64,000 nucleotides of DNA from Simonsiella muelleri ATCC 29453. Lineage in GTDB: Bacteria > Pseudomonadota > Gammaproteobacteria > Burkholderiales > Neisseriaceae. Position 1 is the stretch's first letter; each line of letters begins with the position of its first letter. The stretch is from positions 1,426,001 to 1,490,000 of the forward strand of contig NZ_CP019448.1 in assembly GCF_002951835.1 (NCBI RefSeq). Direction: 5' to 3'. A program made the translations under genes and the position numbers. Below, in pieces: positions 25,796-34,841 of this stretch. The notes beneath the pieces are model-generated. The model was not told the origin of the DNA and searched no databases. It saw nothing but the letters and a program-made list of their open reading frames with translations.

Positions 25796-27127
25796 TTAAA
25801 GTTGGTTAAATGTCCACGAAGTTTCGTCTTTTTGTTGCAACATTCGTGCGGCCATCTCGGCGCATTCGTGGGCGGATTCGGCGGCAAGTTTCAAAAAACT
25901 TTTGCCTTGTAATTTATTTTTTTCAACATTTCGCTCGCCATATAAATACATGCGTCCAGCCAAATAAGATGCGTAAGGTGAATCTGCTTCAATAGCCGCC
26001 ATTAAACGAGAAACATCGCCAGTGTAATAACAGGCTTCTTGAATTTCGGGCAACATGATGTCGCCATATTTGATGGCTTCTTTGTATAATCGAGTGGCTT
26101 CACTGGGGTCTAGGCGCACACCGTGTCCCAAACGATAGCATTCTGCAAGGTAAAATTGGCAGACAGGTTGCTTTTCCCAAGGGGTTTGCGCTGCTTGTTT
26201 GAGCAATTTGAAAGCCTCACGGTATTTGGGCTTGACTAATTTGATTAAGCGATAGGGGCTGTTTTTTTTACGCAAAAAATTGAATGTGCCATGCGTGTAA
26301 TACAACGCCAATGTGAGAAAAGCAGGGTAAATTCCATTATCAACAGCTTTTTTCAGATAATCCAAAGCTTTAGCATCACTTTGTTCAATACCTCTGCCAT
26401 CAATATAGCACAAAGCCAATTCATAATAAGCCAACGAATTTCCTAATAAAGCAGCTTGTTGAAAGCAAGTGGCAGCTTTTTGTGGATTGCGTTCTAGTAA
26501 ATCGCTACCATCATACGCCAAACCCAATTCTAGCCAAGCGGCTGCGAAATTGAATTGAGCGGCGGCGCGGAAAAATTCCAATGCACGATGTGGGTAAAAA
26601 TTCTCACGTTGCCACAATCCTGCGGTAAACAGGCAATAGGGATTGCGCTTTTTGGCTTCTTTCAGCACAGCCTGTCGGAAGAAATCTTCATAAATTTCTT
26701 CTGGGTCTGGATAAGGCTCGTGTGGGGGTTGTGGTACAACGCTGATGCGTTTGTGTTCTTCGTCCCATTTTTTCATGTAGATACCCATGCGAAACAGTGG
26801 GCACAATTGCGAAGCAATTTTGTGTTGTGGCACGGTAATGTTGCCACGAAAATAGCTTTTAGCTTCGCCAAATACGTTATGGTAAACGGTAAATGTGTAG
26901 AGTTCGGGCAATGAATTTTTTGGGCTTTCAGCATCAATCAATACAACGCCGATGGGTTCACCGTCTTCGTAATAAATGGTATCCCACACGCGCATGATTT
27001 GTGCTTTTGTTACACGACCGAATTCTTCATGTAAATACAGCACAACATCGCCACGCTGCACTAATGTGTTATCAGTATAGTGCAGAGGGTTGGTGGCGGA
27101 TTCGTAGCAGTTAGCGTGTTGTTGCAT
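25796..27127 (-). CDS. SEL1-like tetratricopeptide repeat protein
   Basis: This protein of about 443 residues has an N-terminal domain of roughly 180 residues that I do not recognise. It is followed by SEL1-type repeats such as AAAWLELGLAYDGSDLLERN, NSLAYYELALCYIDGRGIEQ and CQFYLAECYRLGHGVRLDPS, then ASYLAGRMYLYGERNVEKNK. Such repeats form protein-binding solenoids. There is no signal peptide, so it is probably cytoplasmic. ATG 27127 (MQQHANCYES) is the better start; the frame is open to 27154. The partner and role are unknown. Confidence 0.8.
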   Translation of the reverse strand: MQQHANCYESATNPLHYTDNTLVQRGDVVLYLHEEFGRVTKAQIMRVWDTIYYEDGEPIGVVLIDAESPKNSLPELYTFTVYHNVFGEAKSYFRGNITVPQHKIASQLCPLFRMGIYMKKWDEEHKRISVVPQPPHEPYPDPEEIYEDFFRQAVLKEAKKRNPYCLFTAGLWQRENFYPHRALEFFRAAAQFNFAAAWLELGLAYDGSDLLERNPQKAATCFQQAALLGNSLAYYELALCYIDGRGIEQSDAKALDYLKKAVDNGIYPAFLTLALYYTHGTFNFLRKKNSPYRLIKLVKPKYREAFKLLKQAAQTPWEKQPVCQFYLAECYRLGHGVRLDPSEATRLYKEAIKYGDIMLPEIQEACYYTGDVSRLMAAIEADSPYASYLAGRMYLYGERNVEKNKLQGKSFLKLAAESAHECAEMAARMLQQKDETSWTFNQL

Positions 27128-27278
27128 AGTGAATAATCTTGAAAGTAATGTCAAAAATTAAGTTTTGAATAAAATAATTGCAATCAAAACATTTACCAGT
27201 ATTCTAACATATTTTGCATAAATATTTAATTCTATTAATGAAGTAATTATTTAAATTAGTTTTCAGGCAGCCTGAACA

Positions 27279-28049
27279 TCAGATGCGTTGGACTTTTTCA
27301 AATAACCGGTAAAAATTTTCTGTGGTCGCATGGGCAACTTGTTCCAAACTTTCGCCACGTAATTGTGCTAAAAATTCAGCTGTGTGGCGCACATAAGCGG
27401 GTTCGTTTTGTTTGCCACGATGTGGCACAGGTGCGAGAAACGGTGCATCGGTTTCCACTAAAATTCGGTCAAGCGGGCAATATTGTGCGGCTGCTTGAAT
27501 GTCTTTGGCATTTTTAAACGTCAAAATTCCAGAAAACGAAATATAGTAACCCAAATCCAATGCTATTTTTGCCACGCGAATGTCTTCCGAAAAACAGTGC
27601 ATCACGGCTTTAGGGGCGGCGTGTTCGCTTAACAGGCGCATGGTATCGTCTGCGGCTTGGCGCGTATGGATAATGAGCGGCAAATTAGCCTGTTTGGCTG
27701 CCTGAATATGCGTGATGAAACGATTGTGTTGCCACGTCAAATCGCCGCTACACCAATGATAGTCCAAACCCGTTTCGCCAATTCCGACTACTTTGGGGTG
27801 TTGTGCGTGTTGTAGCAATTCTTCTAGGCTGAATTCTTCGGCGGTTTCGCTGTCGGGGTGAATGCCAACAGTTGCGTAGATGTGGTTGTGTTGTTCTGCA
27901 AGGGCGCGGACTTCGTTGAACGTATCACGACTCACGCTGATGGCTAGGGCTTGGCAAACTTGGTTGGCGGACATATTGTCCAATACTTCAGGCAATCTTT
28001 GAATTAAGCCATCAAAATTAATATGACAATGTGAATCAATTAGTTGCAT
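27279..28049 (-). CDS. TatD family metal-dependent hydrolase/DNase
   Basis: This 256-residue TIM-barrel protein has the metal-binding motif DSHCHINF at the N-terminus, GIGETGLDYHW, IHTRQAADDT and the C-terminal LVETDAPFLAP. It belongs to the TatD/YcfH group (3'-5' nuclease or unknown phosphoesterase). It is downstream of pilZ and holB, the classical holB-pilZ-tatD order also found in Pseudomonas. Start MQLIDSHCH at 28049 is chosen over the extended frame to 28085. Confidence 0.92.
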   Translation of the reverse strand: MQLIDSHCHINFDGLIQRLPEVLDNMSANQVCQALAISVSRDTFNEVRALAEQHNHIYATVGIHPDSETAEEFSLEELLQHAQHPKVVGIGETGLDYHWCSGDLTWQHNRFITHIQAAKQANLPLIIHTRQAADDTMRLLSEHAAPKAVMHCFSEDIRVAKIALDLGYYISFSGILTFKNAKDIQAAAQYCPLDRILVETDAPFLAPVPHRGKQNEPAYVRHTAEFLAQLRGESLEQVAHATTENFYRLFEKVQRI

Positions 28050-28103
28050 AATAAAATACACTTTCAGGCAGCCTGAAAATGCCAAATTGGCAAATTCATG
28101 ATT

Positions 28104-28454
28104 TTAAAGAGTATAAGTAGGACGTTCGTTATTAAGGATGCCGCTTAATAAGGCTTCAAACGCATTTTTGGCTTTTACGCTTTGTTCGTCCGTGCCAAAC
28201 GCCAAGCCGATGCCTTTTGGGCGACCTGATGAGCTGGGGTTGCTGTTAATCCAACAAATTTTGGTGGGGATGAGGAATTTTTCGGTGTTGGCTTGGCCAA
28301 CCAATTCGAGCATTAACATAATTTCTTCGCCCATTTTAAATGTGTCATTGGTGGGGACGAACACGCCGCCGTATTCGATGAAAGACATATAACTGGCGTA
28401 AATAACGGGTTTGCCGTCTAAGCGCAGACTGAGCATTCTAGGAGCTTGACTCAT
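28104..28454 (-). CDS. pilZ: PilZ domain protein
   Basis: This 116-residue single-domain protein resembles the founding PilZ of type IV pilus biogenesis: MLSLRLDGKPVIYASYMSFI and PTNDTFKMGEEIMLMLELVG. It lacks the RxxxR and DxSxxG residues needed for cyclic-di-GMP binding, as expected for this subgroup. It lies between holB and tatD. The host also has pilU and a pilin-like gene in this window, which supports a pilus function. Confidence 0.9.
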   Translation of the reverse strand: MSQAPRMLSLRLDGKPVIYASYMSFIEYGGVFVPTNDTFKMGEEIMLMLELVGQANTEKFLIPTKICWINSNPSSSGRPKGIGLAFGTDEQSVKAKNAFEALLSGILNNERPTYTL

Positions 28455-28465
28455 GTTTTATTCCT

Positions 28466-29452
28466 TTAATTTGATGATTTATTTTGCGTAAATGTTAAAT
28501 ATTCACATAACAGCGATTCGGTTTGCATTTTAACATTTAAGCTATGGTGTCCGTAAGGGGCTAGTGCGTTTAAGGCTGCCTGAAAATGAAAAAGTGTCGC
28601 AGGATTGGTTTGGGTGGCAAGATTTTTCAGGCTGTCTTTATGGTGGGGATAATACATCACGTTCATGTTTTGTTGTGCCAATGCTAAATCAATCAACCAC
28701 TTATTCATCCAATCCAATAACGTGGCAAGTGGTAATTTGGTTTTATCAAATTCAGCCGCGTAATCCAAAATTGCCAATAATCGTGGTTGTGCCAGCAGGT
28801 CAATGAGTTTTTCGCGCAATTCATCTTGTTCGGGTGTATGGGGGAAAAGCGGCGCGTGGCTGTGAAATGCCAATAAATTTTCTGCATTTTCAATTTGTTG
28901 TTTTTTTGCAAATATTAAGGCTGCCTGAAAATCGGGCGCGGGCAATAATAATTGTCGGCAACGGCTTTTGATGGTGGGTAAAACGCGGTCTCGGTTGTGG
29001 GCAACCAGTAGGAAAATCACGGCTTCGGGTGGTTCTTCCAAGATTTTGAGTAGGGCGTTGGCAGCTTGGGTATTGAGACTTTCTGCTGGGTTAATCAGCA
29101 CCACGCGCCGTCCACCGCGTACCGATGACTGCATCAACGGCTCTAAAATCGCACGAACCGCATCAATTTTAATATTCAATAATTTACGTGAAGTTGTGCC
29201 TTCTTCGGGTTGCTCGGGTGTGAGTGAATAAAAATCGGGATGTGTGCCTTGATTGAACAAATGGCAAGACGGACACGTGCCACAGGGGTCGTGATGAGGT
29301 TGTGGGGATTCGCAGAGTAGGGATTGCGCCAAATGCAGCGCGAAAGCGGATTTGCCAGTATTGCTTTTACCCAATAACAACCACGCATTAGGTTGATGAT
29401 GCCAATGCGTTGTGAGTTGTTGCCAAGTATTTGAATGCCATGGATAAATCAT
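28466..29452 (-). CDS. holB: DNA polymerase III subunit delta'
   Basis: This 328-residue clamp-loader subunit has the P-loop-like LLGKSNTGKSAFALHLAQS and a zinc-binding cluster CGTCPSCHLFNQGTHPD. It also has VVLINPAESLNTQAANALLK (the sensor 1/Walker B region) and the arginine-finger SRC motif (TIKSRCRQLLLPA). An in-frame uptake sequence encodes part of DFQAALIFA. It is 11 bp upstream of pilZ and probably co-transcribed with it. Confidence 0.92.
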   Translation of the reverse strand: MIYPWHSNTWQQLTTHWHHQPNAWLLLGKSNTGKSAFALHLAQSLLCESPQPHHDPCGTCPSCHLFNQGTHPDFYSLTPEQPEEGTTSRKLLNIKIDAVRAILEPLMQSSVRGGRRVVLINPAESLNTQAANALLKILEEPPEAVIFLLVAHNRDRVLPTIKSRCRQLLLPAPDFQAALIFAKKQQIENAENLLAFHSHAPLFPHTPEQDELREKLIDLLAQPRLLAILDYAAEFDKTKLPLATLLDWMNKWLIDLALAQQNMNVMYYPHHKDSLKNLATQTNPATLFHFQAALNALAPYGHHSLNVKMQTESLLCEYLTFTQNKSSN

Positions 29453-29455
29453 GTG

Positions 29456-29911
29456 TTAAGGTAATTTTTGTAAATGATAGGAATCGTTGTTGGGTTTGCC
29501 GTTGGCATCCAGCGTTTCCACGAATAAGCCTTGTGGCGTAACGCGAACCGCGTGAACCGCATCAATGCCTTTGATTTGATTGAAATCATTGGCATCTAAT
29601 TTGTCGCCTTCGCAATTGGCTTGCAAATTACTGCTGGTAAATTGCATGGTTAATTTTTGCGTTTTATCGTTAAATGACCAAATGCCTGCGGTGCGTGATT
29701 TGTTGCTGCTGATTATCCAAGTTCTGTTGGGTAAAAAAGTGGTGATTTCCTGACAAGCGGGGGTACTGCCTTCGGTAATAAGCCATTTGCCTAAAAAATG
29801 AGATTCGGTCAAACGTGTGTTTTTGGGTGTATTGCTGCTGGACGTGGACGGTGTGCCACAAGCGGTCAGTAGTACGCTAAACAATGTCAAGAGAGTGAAA
29901 TTTTTTACCAT
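29456..29911 (-). CDS. Putative lipoprotein of unknown function
   Basis: This 151-residue protein has a lipoprotein signal: lipobox LLTAC with Cys18. After a Ser/Thr/Asn-rich linker comes a domain beginning HFLGKWLITEGSTPACQEI with GIWSFNDKTQKLTMQF, reminiscent of lipocalin-like or META-type beta sheets; this comparison is tentative. It stands 3 bp before holB, so it is probably in the same transcript. Confidence 0.75.
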   Translation of the reverse strand: MVKNFTLLTLFSVLLTACGTPSTSSSNTPKNTRLTESHFLGKWLITEGSTPACQEITTFLPNRTWIISSNKSRTAGIWSFNDKTQKLTMQFTSSNLQANCEGDKLDANDFNQIKGIDAVHAVRVTPQGLFVETLDANGKPNNDSYHLQKLP

Positions 29912-29982
29912 ATTAAAATAGACTCATGCGGTTGAGTAAGAAAAAGAAAAAAAGTTTCAGGCTGCCTGAAAGATATTTTTTG

Positions 29983-30459
29983 TTATTGATTGGTTTTCAA
30001 ATAATGCTCCAAAATCGCCAAAGCATATTGAACGGCTTGTTGGCGGATTTGGCTGCGGTCGCCTTCAAAACGGTGCATTTTTGCCCAGATGCGTTGTTTG
30101 GTGGCAAAACCGAACCATACTGTTCCGACAGGATTTTTTTCTGTGCCGCCGTCAGGGCCTGCCACGCCTGTAATGCTGATGGCGTAATCGTTGCGCGTCG
30201 CGATTAATGCGCCCAAAGCCATTTCACGAGCGGTTTCTTCGCTAACTGCGCCGTAATGGCGGATGGTGTTGGCGTTTACGCTGAGCATTTGGGTTTTGGA
30301 TTGATTGGAATAGGTAATGAAGCCGCGTTGAAAATACGCGGAGCTGCCAGCGATGGATGTTAACTCTGCTGCCAGCAAACCGCCTGTACAAGATTCGGCG
30401 GTGGTGATGGTTTTTTTGCGAGCGGTTAATTCTTGGGCGATGTATTCTAGTCGGGTCAT
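29983..30459 (-). CDS. pncC: CinA-family nicotinamide-nucleotide amidase
   Basis: This 158-residue stand-alone CinA C-terminal domain deamidates NMN to nicotinate mononucleotide in pyridine-nucleotide recycling. Diagnostic segments are TTAESCTGGLLAAELTSIAG, GAVSEETAREMALGA and ISITGVAGPDGGTEKNPVGT. Length and both ends fit the PncC/YdeJ group. Confidence 0.93.
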   Translation of the reverse strand: MTRLEYIAQELTARKKTITTAESCTGGLLAAELTSIAGSSAYFQRGFITYSNQSKTQMLSVNANTIRHYGAVSEETAREMALGALIATRNDYAISITGVAGPDGGTEKNPVGTVWFGFATKQRIWAKMHRFEGDRSQIRQQAVQYALAILEHYLKTNQ

Positions 30460-30591
30460 AATGGCGATTCTGTTGTTGATTGAAGGCTGCCTGAAAAAAT
30501 GTATTTTACCTGTTTTTAAAAAAACTTTTACATAAAATTGCCATAATGAATCGGATTGTGTGTTTTTTAGGTTACCTGAATGTTGGCTTCA

Positions 30592-31260
30592 TTATTTTTT
30601 GCGTAACAATGTCAAGCCATCGCCCAAAGGTAAAGTGAGTGGCACAACCCGATTATCGTGTGGCAAATTCGCGTTAAATTCGCGCAAAATACGATGACTG
30701 GGGGGGCTGGTGTCATGCGGTTCGTGCATGACGCGCCCACCCAATAGCATATTATCAATTGCAATCACGCCACCCGAGCGCACCAATTTCAGGCAGCGTT
30801 CAAAATAATGCGGTGTAGTGGGTTTATCGGCATCAATAAACGCCAAATCATAGGTTTCGGCTGCACCATTGGCGAGCAATTCGTCCATTGTGATGATGGC
30901 AGGTTGCAAATGCAGTGTGATTTTGTGTGCCACACCCACGCGTTGCCAGTAATCACGCGCCCAATTGGTAAAGGTTACATTAATATCGCAACAAGTCAAT
31001 TGTGCATCATCGGGCAACGCCAACGCCATTGCGGTGCTGCTGTACCCTGTGAATGTGCCAATTTCCAAATATTTTTTTGCGTCAATCAGTTGCGCTATCC
31101 AAGCCAACAAAGCAGCTTGTTCGGGCGCAATCGCCATCTTACCCAAACGGTGAGTGGCGGTGTCGGCACGAATTTGTGCCAAAATAGGATGTTCGGTCGC
31201 GCTGATTTGACGCAAATAAGCCAATAATTCGGCAGAAAACGGCGTACAGTGAACGGTCAT
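30592..31260 (-). CDS. SAM-dependent O-methyltransferase (class I, COMT-like)
   Basis: This 222-residue protein matches bacterial O-methyltransferases of the caffeoyl-CoA/catechol type. Motifs are KKYLEIGTFTGYSSTAMALA (SAM loop), YDLAFIDADKPTTPHYFERC with the metal-binding Asp, and GGVIAIDNMLLGGRV. The natural substrate is unknown. Start ATG 31260 (MTVHCTPFS) is chosen because the upstream extension crosses an uptake sequence and a second small gene. Confidence 0.88.
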   Translation of the reverse strand: MTVHCTPFSAELLAYLRQISATEHPILAQIRADTATHRLGKMAIAPEQAALLAWIAQLIDAKKYLEIGTFTGYSSTAMALALPDDAQLTCCDINVTFTNWARDYWQRVGVAHKITLHLQPAIITMDELLANGAAETYDLAFIDADKPTTPHYFERCLKLVRSGGVIAIDNMLLGGRVMHEPHDTSPPSHRILREFNANLPHDNRVVPLTLPLGDGLTLLRKK

Positions 31261-31280
31261 GGTTTCAGGCAGCCTGAAGA

Positions 31281-31469
31281 TTAATCGGGTTGATAAGTAT
31301 AGGGTTTTTTGGGTAATTTGGCGGCAGAGAAATCTTCTTGTTCTTCGGGATTCAAGGTTACGTCCCACAACAAACCGCGATTGATTAAGCGTTGTTTGGC
31401 TTCTTCGGGGTGTTGTTCTAAGTATTGATTGAGAAATTGGGTGGTATCGGATTGGTAATCGCTGTACAT
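31281..31469 (-). CDS. DUF3460 family small protein
   Basis: This 62-residue protein starting MYSDYQSDTTQFLNQYLEQH and ending LPKKPYTYQPD matches the betaproteobacterial DUF3460 pattern (TxFLxxL, RxxLWD, YVYQ-like end). Function is unknown. It lies between pth and the O-methyltransferase gene with uptake sequences on both sides. Confidence 0.75.
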   Translation of the reverse strand: MYSDYQSDTTQFLNQYLEQHPEEAKQRLINRGLLWDVTLNPEEQEDFSAAKLPKKPYTYQPD

Positions 31470-31522
31470 GGTTAAATCCTTATTTTATTGAATAAAAAAT
31501 GTTCAGGCAGCCTGAAAAAATA

Positions 31523-32095
31523 TTATGCGGAATGCAAAAAACGCACCGCGTCATCTAGTTTGCCATCTAAAATATTAGGCAGTGCATTCAATGATTTATC
31601 AATACTTTGATTGATTAAATCGCGTTCTGCTGCGCTGGGTTTGTTCAACACATAGCTGACGACCAAATTGCGGTCGCCAGGGTGTCCGATGCCCAAACGC
31701 AAACGGTAAAAATCGGGTGTACCCAATTTGGCTTGAATATCTTTTAAGCCGTTATGCCCACCGTTGCCACCACCGAGTTTGAAGCGAATTTTGCCGCAAC
31801 CGATGTCTAATTCATCATGTACGACTAAAATTTCATTGGATTGGATTTTGTAAAATTGAGCCAATGCGCCAACTGCTTTGCCTGATAAATTCATGTAAGT
31901 ATTGGGTTTTAATAGCCAAATATCTTCGCCGTGATAACGAGCGCGCGCCACATCACCAAAAAATTTTTTTTCTTCGCGTAACGATACGTTCCATTGCTTG
32001 GCTAACTCGTCTATCAGCCAAAAGCCTGCGTTGTGGCGAGTGTATTCGTATTCGGTGCCGATGTTGCCTAAACCGACAATTAATTTGATACTCAT
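31523..32095 (-). CDS. pth: Peptidyl-tRNA hydrolase
   Basis: This 190-residue enzyme recycles tRNA from stalled peptidyl-tRNA. The catalytic His21 is in YTRHNAGFW; other motifs are LIVGLGNIGTEYE, KPNTYMNLSGKAV and VVHDELDIGCGKIRFKLGGG. It is complete. It is 7 bp downstream of rnfH. Confidence 0.96.
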   Translation of the reverse strand: MSIKLIVGLGNIGTEYEYTRHNAGFWLIDELAKQWNVSLREEKKFFGDVARARYHGEDIWLLKPNTYMNLSGKAVGALAQFYKIQSNEILVVHDELDIGCGKIRFKLGGGNGGHNGLKDIQAKLGTPDFYRLRLGIGHPGDRNLVVSYVLNKPSAAERDLINQSIDKSLNALPNILDGKLDDAVRFLHSA

Positions 32096-32102
32096 GATTT
32101 GA

Positions 32103-32375
32103 TTAACCTTTTTGTTGAGCGCGTTTGCGCCGTGCGTCTTTGGGGTCGGCGAGTAGGGGGCGATACAATTCTACGCGGTCATGTTCGTGTAACACGGTAT
32201 CATCTTTGACGATTTTGCCGAAAATGCCGATAGGCGCGTGGATATTGGCATCAGGAAAATCTTGTAAAATAGGGCTTTGTAATACGGCTTGTCGGGCGGT
32301 TGTGCCATCTTTAACATCAAAACGATACAAAATTTGTCGTTCTGCCAAACCGTAAGCCAATTCAATACTAGGCAT
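32103..32375 (-). CDS. RnfH family protein
   Basis: This is a 90-residue ubiquitin-fold protein: IELAYGLAERQILYRFDVKD, APIGIFGKIVKDDTVLHEHD and DRVELYRPLLADPKDARRKR, the typical RnfH ending. In proteobacteria RnfH genes regularly follow ratA, as here, where the two overlap by 8 bp. Its molecular role is unknown. Confidence 0.92.
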   Translation of the reverse strand: MPSIELAYGLAERQILYRFDVKDGTTARQAVLQSPILQDFPDANIHAPIGIFGKIVKDDTVLHEHDRVELYRPLLADPKDARRKRAQQKG

Positions 32376-32799
32376 AGCGTCTGTTTGCTTCCTGAATGAA
32401 TGCGTCCACCAATTTACTTGTAACCACGCTGAATACGGGGCTAATGATACGACTGAGTAAACCCATTAATTCATAATGTAATTCAAATTGAATTTGGCAA
32501 TCATCACCCAATGGCGTGAATGTCCAAGTGCCGTGCAATGATTTGAATGGGCCTTCTAGTAAATTCATGCGGATTTGATGCGGTGGTTGATTGATGTTGT
32601 GGGTGGCGAAAGATTGATTAATTCCCATATAATCAATGTATAAACGTGCTTTTAATTCATTATTTTCGCGACTAATTACTTCGGTTTTACCATACCATGG
32701 TAGAAATTGGGGATAATCTTCCACAGTATCAACCAGTTGGAACATTTTTTCCGCGCTGTGCAGCACCAAGACAGATTTCTTAATAACGGTTTGAGCCAT
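32368..32799 (-). CDS. ratA: RatA/COQ10-like START-domain protein
   Basis: This 143-residue single START/SRPBCC domain protein reads KKSVLVLHSAEKMFQLVDTV, DYPQFLPWYGKTEVISREN and GTWTFTPLGDDCQIQFELHY. The family includes RatA, reported to block 70S assembly, and yeast Coq10, a ubiquinone chaperone. Which role applies here cannot be told from sequence. It overlaps the start of rnfH. Confidence 0.9.
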   Translation of the reverse strand: MAQTVIKKSVLVLHSAEKMFQLVDTVEDYPQFLPWYGKTEVISRENNELKARLYIDYMGINQSFATHNINQPPHQIRMNLLEGPFKSLHGTWTFTPLGDDCQIQFELHYELMGLLSRIISPVFSVVTSKLVDAFIQEANRRYA

Positions 32800-32958
32800 T
32801 TGGGGATAATTTGAAAATGGTTAAGGAACGTGAATTATAGCAATTTTTATGGTGAAATAAAATTGCAATGGTACGGCGTTGCTCATGCTTTTATGATAAC
32901 AAGTTCTAAGGTTTCAAAGGTTTTATGGTGTGATTGGGGGCAGGTATCATAAATTTTT

Positions 32959-32998
32959 AGGCAGCCTGAAAACCGAATGATGTGTTTTCAGGCTGCCT
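32959..32998. terminator. Inverted uptake-sequence pair
   Basis: AGGCAGCCTGAAAA (32959-32972) pairs with TTTTCAGGCTGCCT (32985-32998) around a 12-nt loop. It is 19 bp beyond the end of the minus-strand amino-acid-binding protein gene and probably terminates it. Confidence 0.6.
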
Positions 32999-33016
32999 GA
33001 ATGATTAATTTAATGA

Positions 33017-33825
33017 TTATTTGGCGAAATATTTATTTTCTAATTCGGCATATTTACCGCTTTCGCGTACTTGTTTCAATGAATCGTTGAGCAAATTCAA
33101 GGTTTCGGTGTCGCCTTTGCGAACGGCAAATCCATAATGTTCTTCTTGGAAATCAGGAATTTGAACCATGCTAAAGCCTTTGTTTGTGTTGTTTTTGATG
33201 TAATTGGCAATCACGGCACTGTCGCTGATGCCTGCATCTACCCCTCCATTTTCCACTTCTTTGGTCAGTAAAGTAACGGTATCAAAACGTGCGATATTCG
33301 GGCTGGTTGCACCAAAGATTTTTTGTGCGGCTAAATCGCCAGTTTGCCCCGATACCACGCCCACTTTGGGCAATTTTTTCAAATCATCAACATTTTTGAC
33401 GGTTTTTGATGGGGGAATTAACACGACTTGGGTAATTTTGTAATAAGGCTCGGAAAAATCCATGGTTTTTTTACGGTCGTCGGTGATGGTAACGGCCGAT
33501 GCCACTGCGTCCACGTCTTTGTTATCCAAAGATGCAAAAATCCCGTCCCAAGGTGTGTGTTTGAATTCCACTTTAAAATGACCGACTTTTGCCATTTCGT
33601 TTAATAAATCAATGTCAAAACCTTGAATTTCTTGTTTTTCGTTAAGTGATTCAAACGGGGCAAATTCGGCGTTTGTGCCAATGCGCAATACTTTTTCGCC
33701 AGTAGTAGCGGTAGGATTGGCGGACGATGCCACAGGGGGGCGGTGTTGCCTGAAGATTGGCTGCCACCACAAGCCGCCAAAGCCATTGCTGCACAAGATA
33801 CGGTAAACCATTGATTCAATTTCAT
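33017..33825 (-). pseudogene. Amino-acid ABC transporter binding lipoprotein, frameshifted at a C6 tract
   Basis: The gene is split over two frames. The first, from the ATG at 33825 (AAAGGA upstream), gives a lipoprotein signal MKLNQWFTVSCAAMALAAC (lipidated Cys19), then GGSQSSGNTAP. The second frame continues with VASSANPTATTGEKVLRIGT, then NAEFAPFESLNEKQ and a complete family-3 solute-binding domain ending at 33017. The break is at a run of six C on the coding strand (33735-33740); one more C joins the frames. This could be a sequencing error, a true pseudogene or a phase-variable gene. Three ATG codons lie in a row at 33823-33831; spacing favours the third. Confidence 0.8.
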
Positions 33826-33938
33826 CATCATTCCTTTGCAATTGTGAAAATGGGGTTGTTGGAAAAACGAAAGTTTAGCATATTTTGGCACATTATTTTT
33901 CAGGCAGCCTGAATATTTAGGCAGCCTGAAAAATGATT

Positions 33939-34709
33939 TTAGGGGTAAGCCAAATATGCATACGCTGAATGATTGTGAATGGACTCAAAATTTTCACTTT
34001 CAATTTCAAATGATTGAATTCGTGAATCATTTTTTAGTGCCAAAGCCATATCACGTACCATGTCTTCTACGAATTTGGGATTTTCGTAGGCTTTTTCTGT
34101 AACGTATTTTTCATCGGGGCGTTTGAGTAGGCCGTATAATTGGCAAGATGCATTATTTTCAACCAAGTCAATCACTTCTTCAATTTGAACTTCTTGGGTG
34201 CAACGCAGCGACAATGTAACGTGTGAACGTTGATTATGTGCGCCGTATTGTGAAATTTCTTTGGAACACGGACACAAACTGGTTACGGGAATCATCACTT
34301 TCAAAATGTGGCTGTATTCACCATTTTTCATTTCTGAACATAAGGTTACATCATAATCCATCAACGATTTAATGCCCGAAACAGGTGCGGTTTTTTGGCG
34401 GAAAAAGGGAAAAGAGATGCTGATTTTGCCAGAATCAGATTGCAGTCGCGTTAACATTTCATGCGTTAAATGTTGTAATTGTGTGTAATTGAGTGTGGCG
34501 GTTTGTTCTTCCATGAGTGCCACAAAACGCGACATATGCGTGCCTTTTTGATGGGCTGGCAAAAAAACGGTCATGGTCATGCGTGCGATGGTGTTTTGAA
34601 TGCCGCTTTGTGATTGCACGCTGATTGGAAAACGTAAATCTTTGATACCCACTTGATTAATTGGCAAATTGCGTAAATCGCGTGTACTTTGTATGTCTGG
34701 AATATTCAT
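33939..34709 (-). CDS. folE2: GTP cyclohydrolase FolE2
   Basis: This 256-residue type IB GTP cyclohydrolase performs the first step of folate synthesis and can work with metals other than zinc. Seen are VGIKDLRFPI at the N-terminus, TVFLPAHQKGTHMSRFVALM, the metal-binding region VTSLCPCSKEISQYGAHNQR and NPKFVEDMVRDMALAL. It replaces FolE, which is typical for Neisseria relatives. Confidence 0.94.
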   Translation of the reverse strand: MNIPDIQSTRDLRNLPINQVGIKDLRFPISVQSQSGIQNTIARMTMTVFLPAHQKGTHMSRFVALMEEQTATLNYTQLQHLTHEMLTRLQSDSGKISISFPFFRQKTAPVSGIKSLMDYDVTLCSEMKNGEYSHILKVMIPVTSLCPCSKEISQYGAHNQRSHVTLSLRCTQEVQIEEVIDLVENNASCQLYGLLKRPDEKYVTEKAYENPKFVEDMVRDMALALKNDSRIQSFEIESENFESIHNHSAYAYLAYP

Positions 34710-34793
34710 TGCGATGTTGATGGTGTGTTGAAAATGAAAAAGTATAGCATTTTGATGATTTTCAGGCTGCCTTTTTTTAGGTGCCTGAAAATG

Positions 34794-34831
34794 AAAAACA
34801 TCAACAAGATTATAATTATAATGATGTTTTT
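34794..34831. terminator. Bidirectional Rho-independent terminator
   Basis: AAAAACATCA at 34794-34803 pairs with TGATGTTTTT at 34822-34831. Read on the minus strand it ends the phosphatase-family gene at 34842, and the arm runs into T residues on both strands. A defective uptake-sequence pair (34760-34790) lies next to it. Confidence 0.6.
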
Positions 34832-34841
34832 ATTCAATAAA

